Origin: Seleniivibrio sp.
Lineage (GTDB): Bacteria; Chrysiogenota; Deferribacteres; Deferribacterales; Geovibrionaceae
Direction: 5' to 3'
Length of the DNA: 64,000 nt
Assembly (NCBI RefSeq): GCF_021209385.1
Contig: NZ_JAJOIL010000035.1
Span: forward strand, 62,001-126,000
How positions within the stretch are numbered: the first letter of the stretch is position 1; each line of letters begins with the position of its first letter. A program made the position numbers and the translations under genes. Below the pieces are notes generated by a model. That model saw only the letters and a list, made by a program, of their open reading frames with translations. It did not search any database and was not told where the DNA came from. Of the stretch, positions 28,467 through 36,895 are shown piece by piece.

Positions 28467-30884
28467 ATGCTCGGCAAATATCTCAATGAGAATAACATAG
28501 GGCGTATAAGTCTGATGAATATGGTAATTGTGATCCTCATAATTACTATTGCCATGATTGTTTTTATCGCCAACCAAACAAGAAACGAATACGAAGCCGA
28601 GCGTTCCCAGCTCGTCAAGTCGTTCATTGAGAACAAAAAAACTATCTTAAACAACGAATTGGACAGAATGTTCGGGATGGTTGACTACTACTCCTCACGA
28701 AGCAAACTTGCCATGTCTGAAACGGCTAAAGACAGAGTGGATCACGCCATTGACGTAGCCAGATTTCTCACTGAAAACATACATTTCAGTCATTACACAT
28801 ACAAAACGGCATTTGAAAAATACATCATCCAATACGATAAAGACAATTCTCCGGGAAACATCTACATCATCGACAAACAAGGAACAGTTGTGTACCATCC
28901 TATTTTCCCGAAAGGAACCAATCTTTTCAACCTTAAATCGCCTTACGGACTTTTCCCCATACGCGACGAAATCACAGCCGCAAAAGACAAAGGCGTATTT
29001 ATGGAAAACACCATGCCCACTGAGGCAAAAGGTACACGTTTCCTGCAGCAGACAACATACATACGCAATATACCGAATACCGACTGGTATCTCGGCTCAG
29101 CATTCAACCGCGCAGAACTTAAAGAGAATGTAACAAAACAGCTCATTGCCCGCGTGGATTCCGTACGATTCGACGGAAAAGGACATTATATCATGCTGAG
29201 TACCGACGGAACCGGCATAGCAATACCCGGCAACTCTCAGCTTATCGGAACAAATCTTACCGATATAAAAGACTCCAGCGGAGTTAAATATTTCAAGGAA
29301 CTTATCTCCGGTTCCATGCAGGAGAGTAATCCATACGTTTTCTATGAGCAGGAATACAAAGACTGGAACCAGACCGCACAGGTTATAGCAAACTGCCGGA
29401 TGATGGAACAATGGGGATGGCTCATGTGCGCCGCAGTCAATATTGACGATCTTTCTACCATTGTTGCAGAAAAAAATACTGCCGTTCAGGAAAAACTGAA
29501 CAGAAACACAAAATACTCTCTCATTCTGTTTATGTTTTCAGCCATTTTTGCTGCAGGCATCTCATGGTATTTCTCAAGACACGTTCAGAAAATATTCTCT
29601 AAATACAAAAAAGATATCGAGACCCGCAACAAGGATCTTGAAGAACTGAACATCGAACTTACCAATCAGCTTTATACAGACCATCTTACAGGTCTGCCCA
29701 ACCGCAACAAGCTGGTAAGCGACCTGAACAGTATAAAAATGCCCCTGCTGATACTTCTGAACATAGACTCATTCAAAAAAATAAACGAAACTTACGGATT
29801 CATAATAGGCGATTTTGTCCTCATTGATGTGGGCGAACGCATAAACTCTTTTCAATGCGACATAACTTTTGAGTGCTACAAATTCCACGGCAATGAATAC
29901 GCACTTCTTGCCGACGCAGAAATGAAACGGTCGGAACTTGATGCCCTGATGTCAAAGCTCAGTGATCACCTTGAATTTGCCGTAAAATATGAAGAACTTG
30001 AAATAGAAATAGATATCTCTGTAACAGCCGGTGTTTCCGCCGAAAAGGGCAACGTATTTGAAAAGGCAGGCATGGCGATGCGCCTTGCCGAAAAGAAAAA
30101 ACAACCATACGTCATATATGACACCAGTATGGACATGGTGGATGAATATGAAAAAGATATCCGCTGGACAAAAATCGTTAAACGGGCATTGAACGAAAAT
30201 AACCTTGTCCCCTACTACCAGCCTATCGCCAACTCGAAAACAGGTATAGTGGAAAAATTTGAGTGCCTCGTGCGTATCATAGACAACGACGAGGTGATAA
30301 CTCCGTTCCAGTTTCTTGATATAATCAAGAAAACCAAACTATACCAGCACATTACAAAGCGTATGATGGCAAAATCGTTCGAGACCTTTTCCCATAACAA
30401 CTTCATGTTCACAATAAACCTGTCCATTGAGGATATCATGGACGAATCTACATCCAGATTCATTCTGGAAATGCTGAAAAACAGCGGAATAGCCAACAGA
30501 GTAATATTTGAACTCCTTGAATCCGAAGGTATCGAAAGTTTCGCGGTAGTCAACGATTTCATAAAAGACCTGAAAAAAACGGGCGCAATGGTAGCTATTG
30601 ACGATTTCGGCTCCGGTTATTCAAACTTCGTCTATCTGTCCGAACTGAACGTCGATATCATCAAGATAGACGGCTCACTCATAAAGAACATCGACCACGA
30701 CAGGCAGTCGCAGATAATCGTTGAAACGATAATCAAATTTGCTAATCAGCTCAATATCAAGACAGTCGCCGAGTTTGTACATTCCGAAAGCGTCCGCAGA
30801 AAGGTCATAGACATGGGCATCGACTATATTCAGGGCTACCATGTCGGCAAACCCACAGCAAACATCACAGATTATCTGAACTAG
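28467..30884 (+). CDS. dCache sensor with degenerate GGDEF and EAL domains (probable c-di-GMP phosphodiesterase)
   Basis: The product is 805 residues. A transmembrane helix at about 20-37, a periplasmic tandem Cache region (about 60-340), a second helix at about 350-370 and a short coiled coil precede a GGDEF-family domain (from about 400). Its signature is HGNEY (474-478), so cyclase activity is unlikely. The EAL domain (about 570-800) has ECL in place of EAL (599-601). It keeps the catalytic acidic and metal-binding set: ELLESEG, DDFGSGYSN (712-720), KIDGSLIK, AEFVHSE and QGYHVGKP. It therefore probably hydrolyses c-di-GMP in response to an extracytoplasmic ligand. Ribosome site GGGAGTAAC. 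Monocistronic. Confidence 0.88.
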   Translation: MLGKYLNENNIGRISLMNMVIVILIITIAMIVFIANQTRNEYEAERSQLVKSFIENKKTILNNELDRMFGMVDYYSSRSKLAMSETAKDRVDHAIDVARFLTENIHFSHYTYKTAFEKYIIQYDKDNSPGNIYIIDKQGTVVYHPIFPKGTNLFNLKSPYGLFPIRDEITAAKDKGVFMENTMPTEAKGTRFLQQTTYIRNIPNTDWYLGSAFNRAELKENVTKQLIARVDSVRFDGKGHYIMLSTDGTGIAIPGNSQLIGTNLTDIKDSSGVKYFKELISGSMQESNPYVFYEQEYKDWNQTAQVIANCRMMEQWGWLMCAAVNIDDLSTIVAEKNTAVQEKLNRNTKYSLILFMFSAIFAAGISWYFSRHVQKIFSKYKKDIETRNKDLEELNIELTNQLYTDHLTGLPNRNKLVSDLNSIKMPLLILLNIDSFKKINETYGFIIGDFVLIDVGERINSFQCDITFECYKFHGNEYALLADAEMKRSELDALMSKLSDHLEFAVKYEELEIEIDISVTAGVSAEKGNVFEKAGMAMRLAEKKKQPYVIYDTSMDMVDEYEKDIRWTKIVKRALNENNLVPYYQPIANSKTGIVEKFECLVRIIDNDEVITPFQFLDIIKKTKLYQHITKRMMAKSFETFSHNNFMFTINLSIEDIMDESTSRFILEMLKNSGIANRVIFELLESEGIESFAVVNDFIKDLKKTGAMVAIDDFGSGYSNFVYLSELNVDIIKIDGSLIKNIDHDRQSQIIVETIIKFANQLNIKTVAEFVHSESVRRKVIDMGIDYIQGYHVGKPTANITDYLN

Positions 30885-30951
30885 AACCGCTTAAGACAAT
30901 CAGAAGTAAGCTACGAGATCCTTCCTATATGATTTATAACCATCATTAATA

Positions 30952-31545
30952 TCATTGATTGAAAATTTGCGTATCCTTCGGGACTGCGGGATTAAATATA
31001 CTGTCCGCGATATCGGGATCTGTTTTGATATTGGTAAGCAATATGCTCGTATTGTTGCCGTTCTGATCTTTGGTTGTGATACCCGTGACGACTCCGTTCT
31101 TAACTGTAAAAGTGATGGCGCCGATGCCGGAATCCTTTTTAACAGGCGTAAGCGTAAGCCTGTCGGTTGCGTCGTTAAAAGTCGCAGTGAAATCCTTTCT
31201 CATGTCGGCAGGGTTATACATCAGTCTCATGAAAGCGTTTGACGTGGGGTCAAGCTTCTGCTTAACGAGCTGTTTCGTTTCGCTGTCATAAAACTGCATC
31301 ATTTTAGCATCGAAAAGATAGAACTGTCTGTAGGGTTTCTGATAATCCCACAGAGCCTTGCTTCTGCTTTTGATATACAGCTTGCCGGAATATGTGTCCG
31401 CTCCGAACCCTTCAAGCTCGGTCTTCTGTACGAAATCAGCCGAATAGCTCTTTATCTTATCAAGGGCGGCGATCACGCTTTCAACAGTTTCCGCATAGCA
31501 TGTCACGGATATCATTATCATAAGCAGCAGCATTATTTTCTTCAT
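30952..31545 (-). CDS. lolA: Outer-membrane lipoprotein carrier protein LolA
   Basis: The product is 197 residues from the ATG at 31545 (GAGGTG five bases upstream). The signal peptide MKKIMLLLMIMISVTCYA leads into a LolA fold: a KIKSYSADFVQ helix, GKLYIKSRSKALWDYQKPYRQ, the KMMQFYD strand, and the C-terminal NNTSILLTNIKTDPDI region. LolA ferries lipoproteins across the periplasm to LolB. It stands alone here, convergent with the EAL gene and divergent from pyc. Confidence 0.87.
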   Translation of the reverse strand: MKKIMLLLMIMISVTCYAETVESVIAALDKIKSYSADFVQKTELEGFGADTYSGKLYIKSRSKALWDYQKPYRQFYLFDAKMMQFYDSETKQLVKQKLDPTSNAFMRLMYNPADMRKDFTATFNDATDRLTLTPVKKDSGIGAITFTVKNGVVTGITTKDQNGNNTSILLTNIKTDPDIADSIFNPAVPKDTQIFNQ

Positions 31546-31882
31546 CTGACACCTCAATATATAAGTATTGACTATATAACCAAACGTTTGTTCTGTAAAG
31601 ATAAATAGACTTATATGCCATTGATATAAAAACCTATTATTATAAATGAGATAAAATACATGTTTCAGTGTATTATAAATACATTCAATAGATAGTAACA
31701 ACTCTATCTAATTTAATATCTAAAAAAATATTTTAATACTGATACCAAATAAAAAATGCATATATAACACGGTTTACAGTATATATACTATAGAACCCCT
31801 GATTATAATAGGATTTTAGACTATTGACATTTTAGATATGCTGTTATATTATCCGAGCAGAAGTACACAACAGGGAGTAAAT
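31546..31882. other. AT-rich divergent region between lolA and pyc
   Basis: A 337-bp non-coding stretch. It contains a CAAACGTTTG palindrome near 31582, an AGTATATATACT palindrome near 31780, and the pyc promoter (separate entry). I see no RNA gene. Confidence 0.6.
31824..31852 (+). promoter_or_regulatory. Near-consensus sigma-70 promoter of pyc
   Basis: TTGACA (31824-31829), a 17-bp spacer and TATTAT (31847-31852). The predicted start is near 31859, 24 bases before the ATG, leaving room for the GGGAG ribosome site. Confidence 0.85.
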
Positions 31883-34800
31883 ATGAGAATTAAAAAGCTT
31901 ATGTCTGCCAACAGAGGTGAAATTGCCATCCGTACGTTCAGAGCCTGCACGGAACTCGGTATAAGAACGGTTGCTGTGTATTCGGACGAAGATAAATACT
32001 CTCTTCACAGATACAAGGCGGACGAGGCATATCTCATCGGCAAAGGACTTGACCCTGTTGCCGCGTACCTGAACATGGACGAGATGATTCAGCTCGCCAT
32101 TCATAAAAAAATTGACGCAATCCACCCGGGCTACGGTTTCCTTTCGGAAAATGCCGTCTTTGCACAGAAATGCAGAGACGCAGGCATCATTTTCGTGGGT
32201 CCCAACCCGGAAACAATAGATATGTTCGGTGACAAAAAGAATGCAAAAATACTTGCAAAAGAGTGCGGAATTCCGGTCATAGAAGGTTCCGCTGGTGTTG
32301 TGCCGACCCTTAACGACGCTGTCAAAACCTCAGAAGCCATCGGCTACCCCGTACTTATAAAGGCTGTGGCAGGCGGCGGCGGACGCGGCATACGCGTTGC
32401 CCTTAACCGTAAGGATGTCGAAGACAACTTTGAATCCGCCAGAAGCGAAGCTCTGAAAGCTTTCGGCAACGGCGATGTGATAATCGAAAAATACATTGAA
32501 CAGCCTAAACATATAGAGGTTCAGCTGCTTGCCGACAAACACGGCAACATAGTACACCTGTTCGAGCGCGACTGCTCCATCCAGCGCCGTCACCAGAAAC
32601 TCATCGAGATAGCGCCCTCCGTTAACGTGGCGCAGGCGACACTGGACAAAATGTATGAAGCCGCCATAGCAATCGGCAAACGTTCAGGACTTGTAAATGC
32701 GGCAACTGTAGAGTTTCTGGTTGATAAAAATCAGGATTTCTATTTCCTTGAGGTCAACCCCAGACTTCAGGTCGAACACACTATAACAGAAAACATCACC
32801 GGAATAGACATTGTTCAAAGCCAAATTTTTGTAAGTTCAGGCGAGCCATTAAGCTCGTCACACATAGACATGGCGTCACAGGACACCATACGGAAGAACG
32901 GATATGCCATACAGTGCCGTGTCACAACAGAAGATCCGGAAAACAACTTCTTCCCGGACACAGGGGAGATAGAAGCATACAGAGTTGCCACAGGGTTCGG
33001 CGTGCGGTTGGATGCCGGTAATGGTTTTGCAAACGCCAAAATATCACCTCACTATGACTCCCTCTTGGTGAAGGTGTCCACCCACGCCCACTCTTTCGAC
33101 CAGTCAGTAATGAAAATGGTCAGAGCGCTCAGTGAGTTTCGTATCAGAGGTGTAAAAACCAACATTCCGTTCCTTCAGAATGTGCTTAACCACCGCAGTT
33201 TCCGTGACGGTTCGGCATCAACCACCTTCGTGGACAGTTCAAAAGAGCTTTTTGAATTCAAAAGACCTATGGACAGAGCCACAAAATCCCTGAAATTTCT
33301 TGCAAACAACATCGTGAATAACCCGTCGGGTTCCACGCTGACCAAAGGCATGGTGCTTCCGGCAATAAATCCTCCCAGAGTTCCGTTCGGCACAGAGATG
33401 CCCACCGGAACCAAGGACATACTGAACCGCAAAGGCGTCGATGGCATCATACAGCATCTGCGCACATCGAAAGAGGCGCTGTTCACAGACACCACCTTCC
33501 GCGATGCGCATCAGTCTCTTCTGGCCACACGTCTGCGCACAAAGGACATGCTTGAGATAGCGGATGTTTACGCTCACAACATGAGCGGACTTTTCTCAAT
33601 GGAGATGTGGGGCGGCGCGACATACGACGTTTCCTACAGATTTCTGAAAGAATCCCCATGGGACAGGCTGGCACAGCTGCGCGAACGTATCCCGAACATT
33701 CTGTTCCAGATGCTTCTGCGCGCATCAAACGCAGTGGGCTACACAAACTATCCCGACAACGTGGTTAAAGAATTCATCCGCCTCGCCTGCGAAAACGGAA
33801 TGGATATTTTCCGGATATTCGACTGCTTCAACTGGGTTGACCAGATGAAACCCGCCATAGCCGAGGTGAAAAAACACGGGCGCATAGCGGAAGCGGCAAT
33901 ATGCTACACAGGAGATATAACAGATCCGAAACGCACCAAGTATTCACTTAAATATTACACATCTCTTGCCAAAGAGCTTTCCGAGGCGGGAACCGATATA
34001 ATCGGCATAAAGGATATGGCAGGACTGCTTAAGCCCTATGCTGCAAAGGCTCTAATCAAAGCAATCAAGGAAGAAACAGGGCTTCCGGTTCATTTCCACA
34101 CCCACAATACCAGCGGAAATGCGGAAGCGGCAACTCTGATGGCATTTGAAGCCGGCGCGGACATAATCGACGCGGCTGTAAGCGCCATGAGCGGACTCAC
34201 CAGCCAGCCGAACATGAACTCCATTATGGCGGCTCTGGACGGTCAGCCCAAGACGTCATCACTTGATAAGCATACAACACAGCAGGTTTCTGACTATTTC
34301 GACCGCGTACGCAGATATTACTTCCCCTTTGAATCGGGACTTAAGGCTTCCACAGCAGAAGTATATATTCACGAAATACCCGGCGGGCAGTATTCAAACC
34401 TGATAGTTCAGGTGGAGGCGATGGGACTCATCGACAGATGGGAAGAGGTTCGCCATATGTATACCAGCGTTAACGAAGAGCTTGGAGACATCATAAAAGT
34501 AACTCCATCGTCAAAAGTTGTGGGTGATCTGGCACTGTTTCTCGTGCGCAATAACCTGACAGTTGACGACATCTATACAAAGGGCGAAACGCTCAACTTC
34601 CCCGACTCTGTCGTTTCATTCTTCAAAGGGATGCTGGGACAACCCTACGGCGGGTTCCCGAAAGAACTCCAGCGCATAGTGCTTAAAGGTGAAAAACCTC
34701 TGGACTGCCGCCCCGGAGAACTGCTTGAAGATTATGATTTTGAAAAGGCTCACAGCGAGCTGAAGGCAAAATTCGGACGCAGCTTCACACCGGAGGAACA

Positions 34801-35317
34801 GATATCAAACGCTCTGTACCCTGCCGTTTTCAAAGATTACGTCACATTCGTAAACGAATACGGTGACGCTTCGGTTTTCGAGACTAAAGACTACTTCTAC
34901 CCGCTCCACAGAGAAGAGGAGATAGAAGTCGATATCGAAGAGGGAAAAACCCTGATTATCAGATATGTAAATATCAGCGAACCGGACGAAAAGGGACGCA
35001 GAAAAGTGTACTTCGAGCTGAACGGTCAGCCGCGCTCTGTAATGGTGAAAGATGAAAGCCTCGCAGCTGTCATTAAATCCAACGCCAAAGGGGATATAGC
35101 AGACCCGAAGGACGTGTGCGCGACAATGCCAGGAAAGATAACAAAAATGAACGTGAAAAAAGGCGATAAAGTTAAGAAAGGCGATATTCTGCTCATCACA
35201 GAAGCTATGAAGATGGAAACCAAAATTGCGGCAGCCATCGACTCCGTTGCAGAAGAGATTCTGTTATTGGAAGGGGACAAGATCGAGGCGGGCGACCTGC
35301 TCATACGCCTTGCCTGA
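31883..35317 (+). CDS. pyc: Pyruvate carboxylase
   Basis: A single 1144-residue chain. The biotin carboxylase domain (1 to about 450) opens MRIKKLMSANRGEIAIR and has the ATP-grasp glycine loop AGGGGRGIR and EVNPRLQVEHTITE. The carboxyltransferase domain (from about 530) has TFRDAHQSLLATR and HFHTHNTSGN. The C-terminal biotinyl domain has EAMKMET with Lys1110. It converts pyruvate, bicarbonate and ATP to oxaloacetate, feeding the TCA enzymes encoded at 48-64 kb. An in-frame start at 31838 lies within the promoter and is rejected. A strong terminator follows, so it is monocistronic. Confidence 0.97.
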   Translation: MRIKKLMSANRGEIAIRTFRACTELGIRTVAVYSDEDKYSLHRYKADEAYLIGKGLDPVAAYLNMDEMIQLAIHKKIDAIHPGYGFLSENAVFAQKCRDAGIIFVGPNPETIDMFGDKKNAKILAKECGIPVIEGSAGVVPTLNDAVKTSEAIGYPVLIKAVAGGGGRGIRVALNRKDVEDNFESARSEALKAFGNGDVIIEKYIEQPKHIEVQLLADKHGNIVHLFERDCSIQRRHQKLIEIAPSVNVAQATLDKMYEAAIAIGKRSGLVNAATVEFLVDKNQDFYFLEVNPRLQVEHTITENITGIDIVQSQIFVSSGEPLSSSHIDMASQDTIRKNGYAIQCRVTTEDPENNFFPDTGEIEAYRVATGFGVRLDAGNGFANAKISPHYDSLLVKVSTHAHSFDQSVMKMVRALSEFRIRGVKTNIPFLQNVLNHRSFRDGSASTTFVDSSKELFEFKRPMDRATKSLKFLANNIVNNPSGSTLTKGMVLPAINPPRVPFGTEMPTGTKDILNRKGVDGIIQHLRTSKEALFTDTTFRDAHQSLLATRLRTKDMLEIADVYAHNMSGLFSMEMWGGATYDVSYRFLKESPWDRLAQLRERIPNILFQMLLRASNAVGYTNYPDNVVKEFIRLACENGMDIFRIFDCFNWVDQMKPAIAEVKKHGRIAEAAICYTGDITDPKRTKYSLKYYTSLAKELSEAGTDIIGIKDMAGLLKPYAAKALIKAIKEETGLPVHFHTHNTSGNAEAATLMAFEAGADIIDAAVSAMSGLTSQPNMNSIMAALDGQPKTSSLDKHTTQQVSDYFDRVRRYYFPFESGLKASTAEVYIHEIPGGQYSNLIVQVEAMGLIDRWEEVRHMYTSVNEELGDIIKVTPSSKVVGDLALFLVRNNLTVDDIYTKGETLNFPDSVVSFFKGMLGQPYGGFPKELQRIVLKGEKPLDCRPGELLEDYDFEKAHSELKAKFGRSFTPEEQISNALYPAVFKDYVTFVNEYGDASVFETKDYFYPLHREEEIEVDIEEGKTLIIRYVNISEPDEKGRRKVYFELNGQPRSVMVKDESLAAVIKSNAKGDIADPKDVCATMPGKITKMNVKKGDKVKKGDILLITEAMKMETKIAAAIDSVAEEILLLEGDKIEAGDLLIRLA

Positions 35318-35349
35318 TCCGATACTGCTCAAGCGCCGCATAAAATAGG

Positions 35350-35377
35350 AAAAGCCCGTCGTTGTGACGGGCTTTTT
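35350..35377 (+). terminator. Rho-independent terminator after pyc
   Basis: AAAAGCCCGTC / GACGGGCTTTTT with a 5-base loop: an 11-bp stem ending in a T-run, 33 bp past the stop codon. Confidence 0.93.
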
Positions 35378-35382
35378 CATAT

Positions 35383-35540
35383 TTTGCGCAAAAATGCGAA
35401 GTGTCAAGCCAATTATTGCTTAGAACCTAGCAGTTTAAGGCGGCGGAGGAACAATTGTTCGCAGTGTATATTAAATACATAAGAACAACTTTTTCATACG
35501 GCAACGCAAAAATGCGAAGTGTTATAAGCAATAATGCAAT
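35383..35540. repeat. Dispersed repeat with paired CGCAAAAATGCG units
   Basis: CGCAAAAATGCGAAGTGT occurs twice (35387-35404 and 35505-35522), 118 bp apart. Each copy is followed by a related A/T-rich tail (AGCCAATTATTGC and ATAAGCAATAATGC). A perfect 12-bp palindrome GAACAATTGTTC (35449-35460) lies between. A third, diverged copy (AAATGCGAAGTTTATAAGCA) is at 61934-61953. This fills the gap between pyc and the converging barrel gene. Confidence 0.65.
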
Positions 35541-35544
35541 GGTA

Positions 35545-36789
35545 TCAGAACGACCAGCCGAAGTTAAACGTAAATCCATCCGCATTATCAGCAGTCATGT
35601 AAGTAACACCTGCGCGCAGATTGTTCAGATAGCTCTTAGTTTTGCCGTCTTTTTCCTTAATAGTGTTTTTCAGGAAACCGTATGAAAAACCTATCTCGTT
35701 GTACTGATCAATGTACAGGTCGGAACCGAAGTATCTTGTGTCAGTCACAAACAGATCGAGAGATTTAGTTTTAGCCTCGCCAAAAGGTATTATGAAGTTG
35801 AAACCGTTGCGGACAACAGTATTCTGGATGTCAGGGTCGATATCATAATCACCGCTTTTGAAGGGAAGCGTTTTGTAATAACCAGCCATGTTTCCCATGT
35901 TGAGAAGATATTTCCCCGGATGGAACATATAGGAACTTGTGAGAGAACCGGAAACTATCTGACCGACAGACCCGAGGTCAATTGAACCCACAGCACCGTA
36001 ACCGACAGCGGGAATAATACGCCAGTTATCTGTTGCCTGATAGCCAAGGGCAAGTCCAAGCCCTACGTTATAAGCTTTTGAATCCTCAACTGTCACCTGA
36101 GACATAGGAAGCCTGATTGCCAGAGTGTTCTTAGAACCGTTGAAGCGGATTGTATACGCAAGGGGGAGCGCATATTCCTTGCTTTTAACGCCGTCAACTT
36201 TGTAGTTGCTGTATTTCGCGAAAACGGAGATAAGGTTAGCGTTAAGATCCGGATTCTGCTGACCGTTGATCTCGATAACGCTGGATTCGGGGTTCACAGC
36301 CATATCATAATCCATTGCCGACATACGGCTCATCAGTGACGAAGGGTTACCGGCAATCGGATCTGTTCCCGTATCGGAAGCCAGTTTTTTCATTATTTTA
36401 GTGATAGCATCCCCGCCATCCTTTTTGAACCAGTCTTCAAGCTTATCGGAACTTTCGTCCCTTGTCGCGCCGTCAAATTCTTCGTATACTCCAACCGACG
36501 GTATACTGAGAATATATTTGTTAGAGTTGGACGCGATGGTCAGATATGCCGGCAGACCTCTGAAATCTATCACAAGATCAGCACCAGACGTATCTTCATC
36601 GAAGCTTGTGAAGTGAGATGATATCTCCTCAACATCAAAGTTGTCGAAAAGATCCTCAACTTTTGAGAAGTTTTCGGTATAAGAATCACCGCCTGACGTG
36701 ACAGTCAGGTCGAAAAGACCGGCAAAAGCCGATGATGGCAGCAGAAGCGCGGCTGCTGCGGCAGTTAGCAATAACCTTTTAACCTTCAT
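35545..36789 (-). CDS. Outer-membrane barrel-like protein of unknown function
   Basis: The product is 414 residues. A clear signal peptide (MKVKRLLLTAAAAALLLPSSAFA) is followed by about 200 residues with no recognised domain. Amphipathic strand-like segments then run to a C-terminal FTFNFGWSF, the aromatic ending of an outer-membrane beta barrel. I do not recognise the family. It has its own promoter and the ribosome site GGAGGATTT, identical in form to that of the OmpP1 gene. The 5' neighbour uvrC is functionally unrelated. Confidence 0.72.
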   Translation of the reverse strand: MKVKRLLLTAAAAALLLPSSAFAGLFDLTVTSGGDSYTENFSKVEDLFDNFDVEEISSHFTSFDEDTSGADLVIDFRGLPAYLTIASNSNKYILSIPSVGVYEEFDGATRDESSDKLEDWFKKDGGDAITKIMKKLASDTGTDPIAGNPSSLMSRMSAMDYDMAVNPESSVIEINGQQNPDLNANLISVFAKYSNYKVDGVKSKEYALPLAYTIRFNGSKNTLAIRLPMSQVTVEDSKAYNVGLGLALGYQATDNWRIIPAVGYGAVGSIDLGSVGQIVSGSLTSSYMFHPGKYLLNMGNMAGYYKTLPFKSGDYDIDPDIQNTVVRNGFNFIIPFGEAKTKSLDLFVTDTRYFGSDLYIDQYNEIGFSYGFLKNTIKEKDGKTKSYLNNLRAGVTYMTADNADGFTFNFGWSF

Positions 36790-36816
36790 AAATCCTCCTT
36801 TAAAGTACTCTGCACA

Positions 36817-36844
36817 ATTTTACCATAATAATTATAATTTTCAA
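36817..36844 (-). promoter_or_regulatory. Sigma-70 promoter of the barrel-protein gene
   Basis: On the minus strand TTGAAA (36839-36844), a 16-bp spacer and TAAAAT (36817-36822), about 28 bp upstream of the ATG. Confidence 0.6.
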
Positions 36845-36895
36845 ATTATTGGTAATGAGACAATGTGAGATAGGAGAATGATTAAGGAGTTAATA

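Noticed and set aside
31838-31882. Longer pyc start at 31838
   Set aside because: That codon overlaps the promoter and lies upstream of the predicted transcription start; the ATG at 31883 has a good ribosome site and matches the family N-terminus.
35545-36789. Assigning the barrel protein to the OmpP1/FadL family
   Set aside because: It shares a ribosome-site style and signal peptide with that gene but lacks the FadL N-terminal GSKATSMGGA-type motif.
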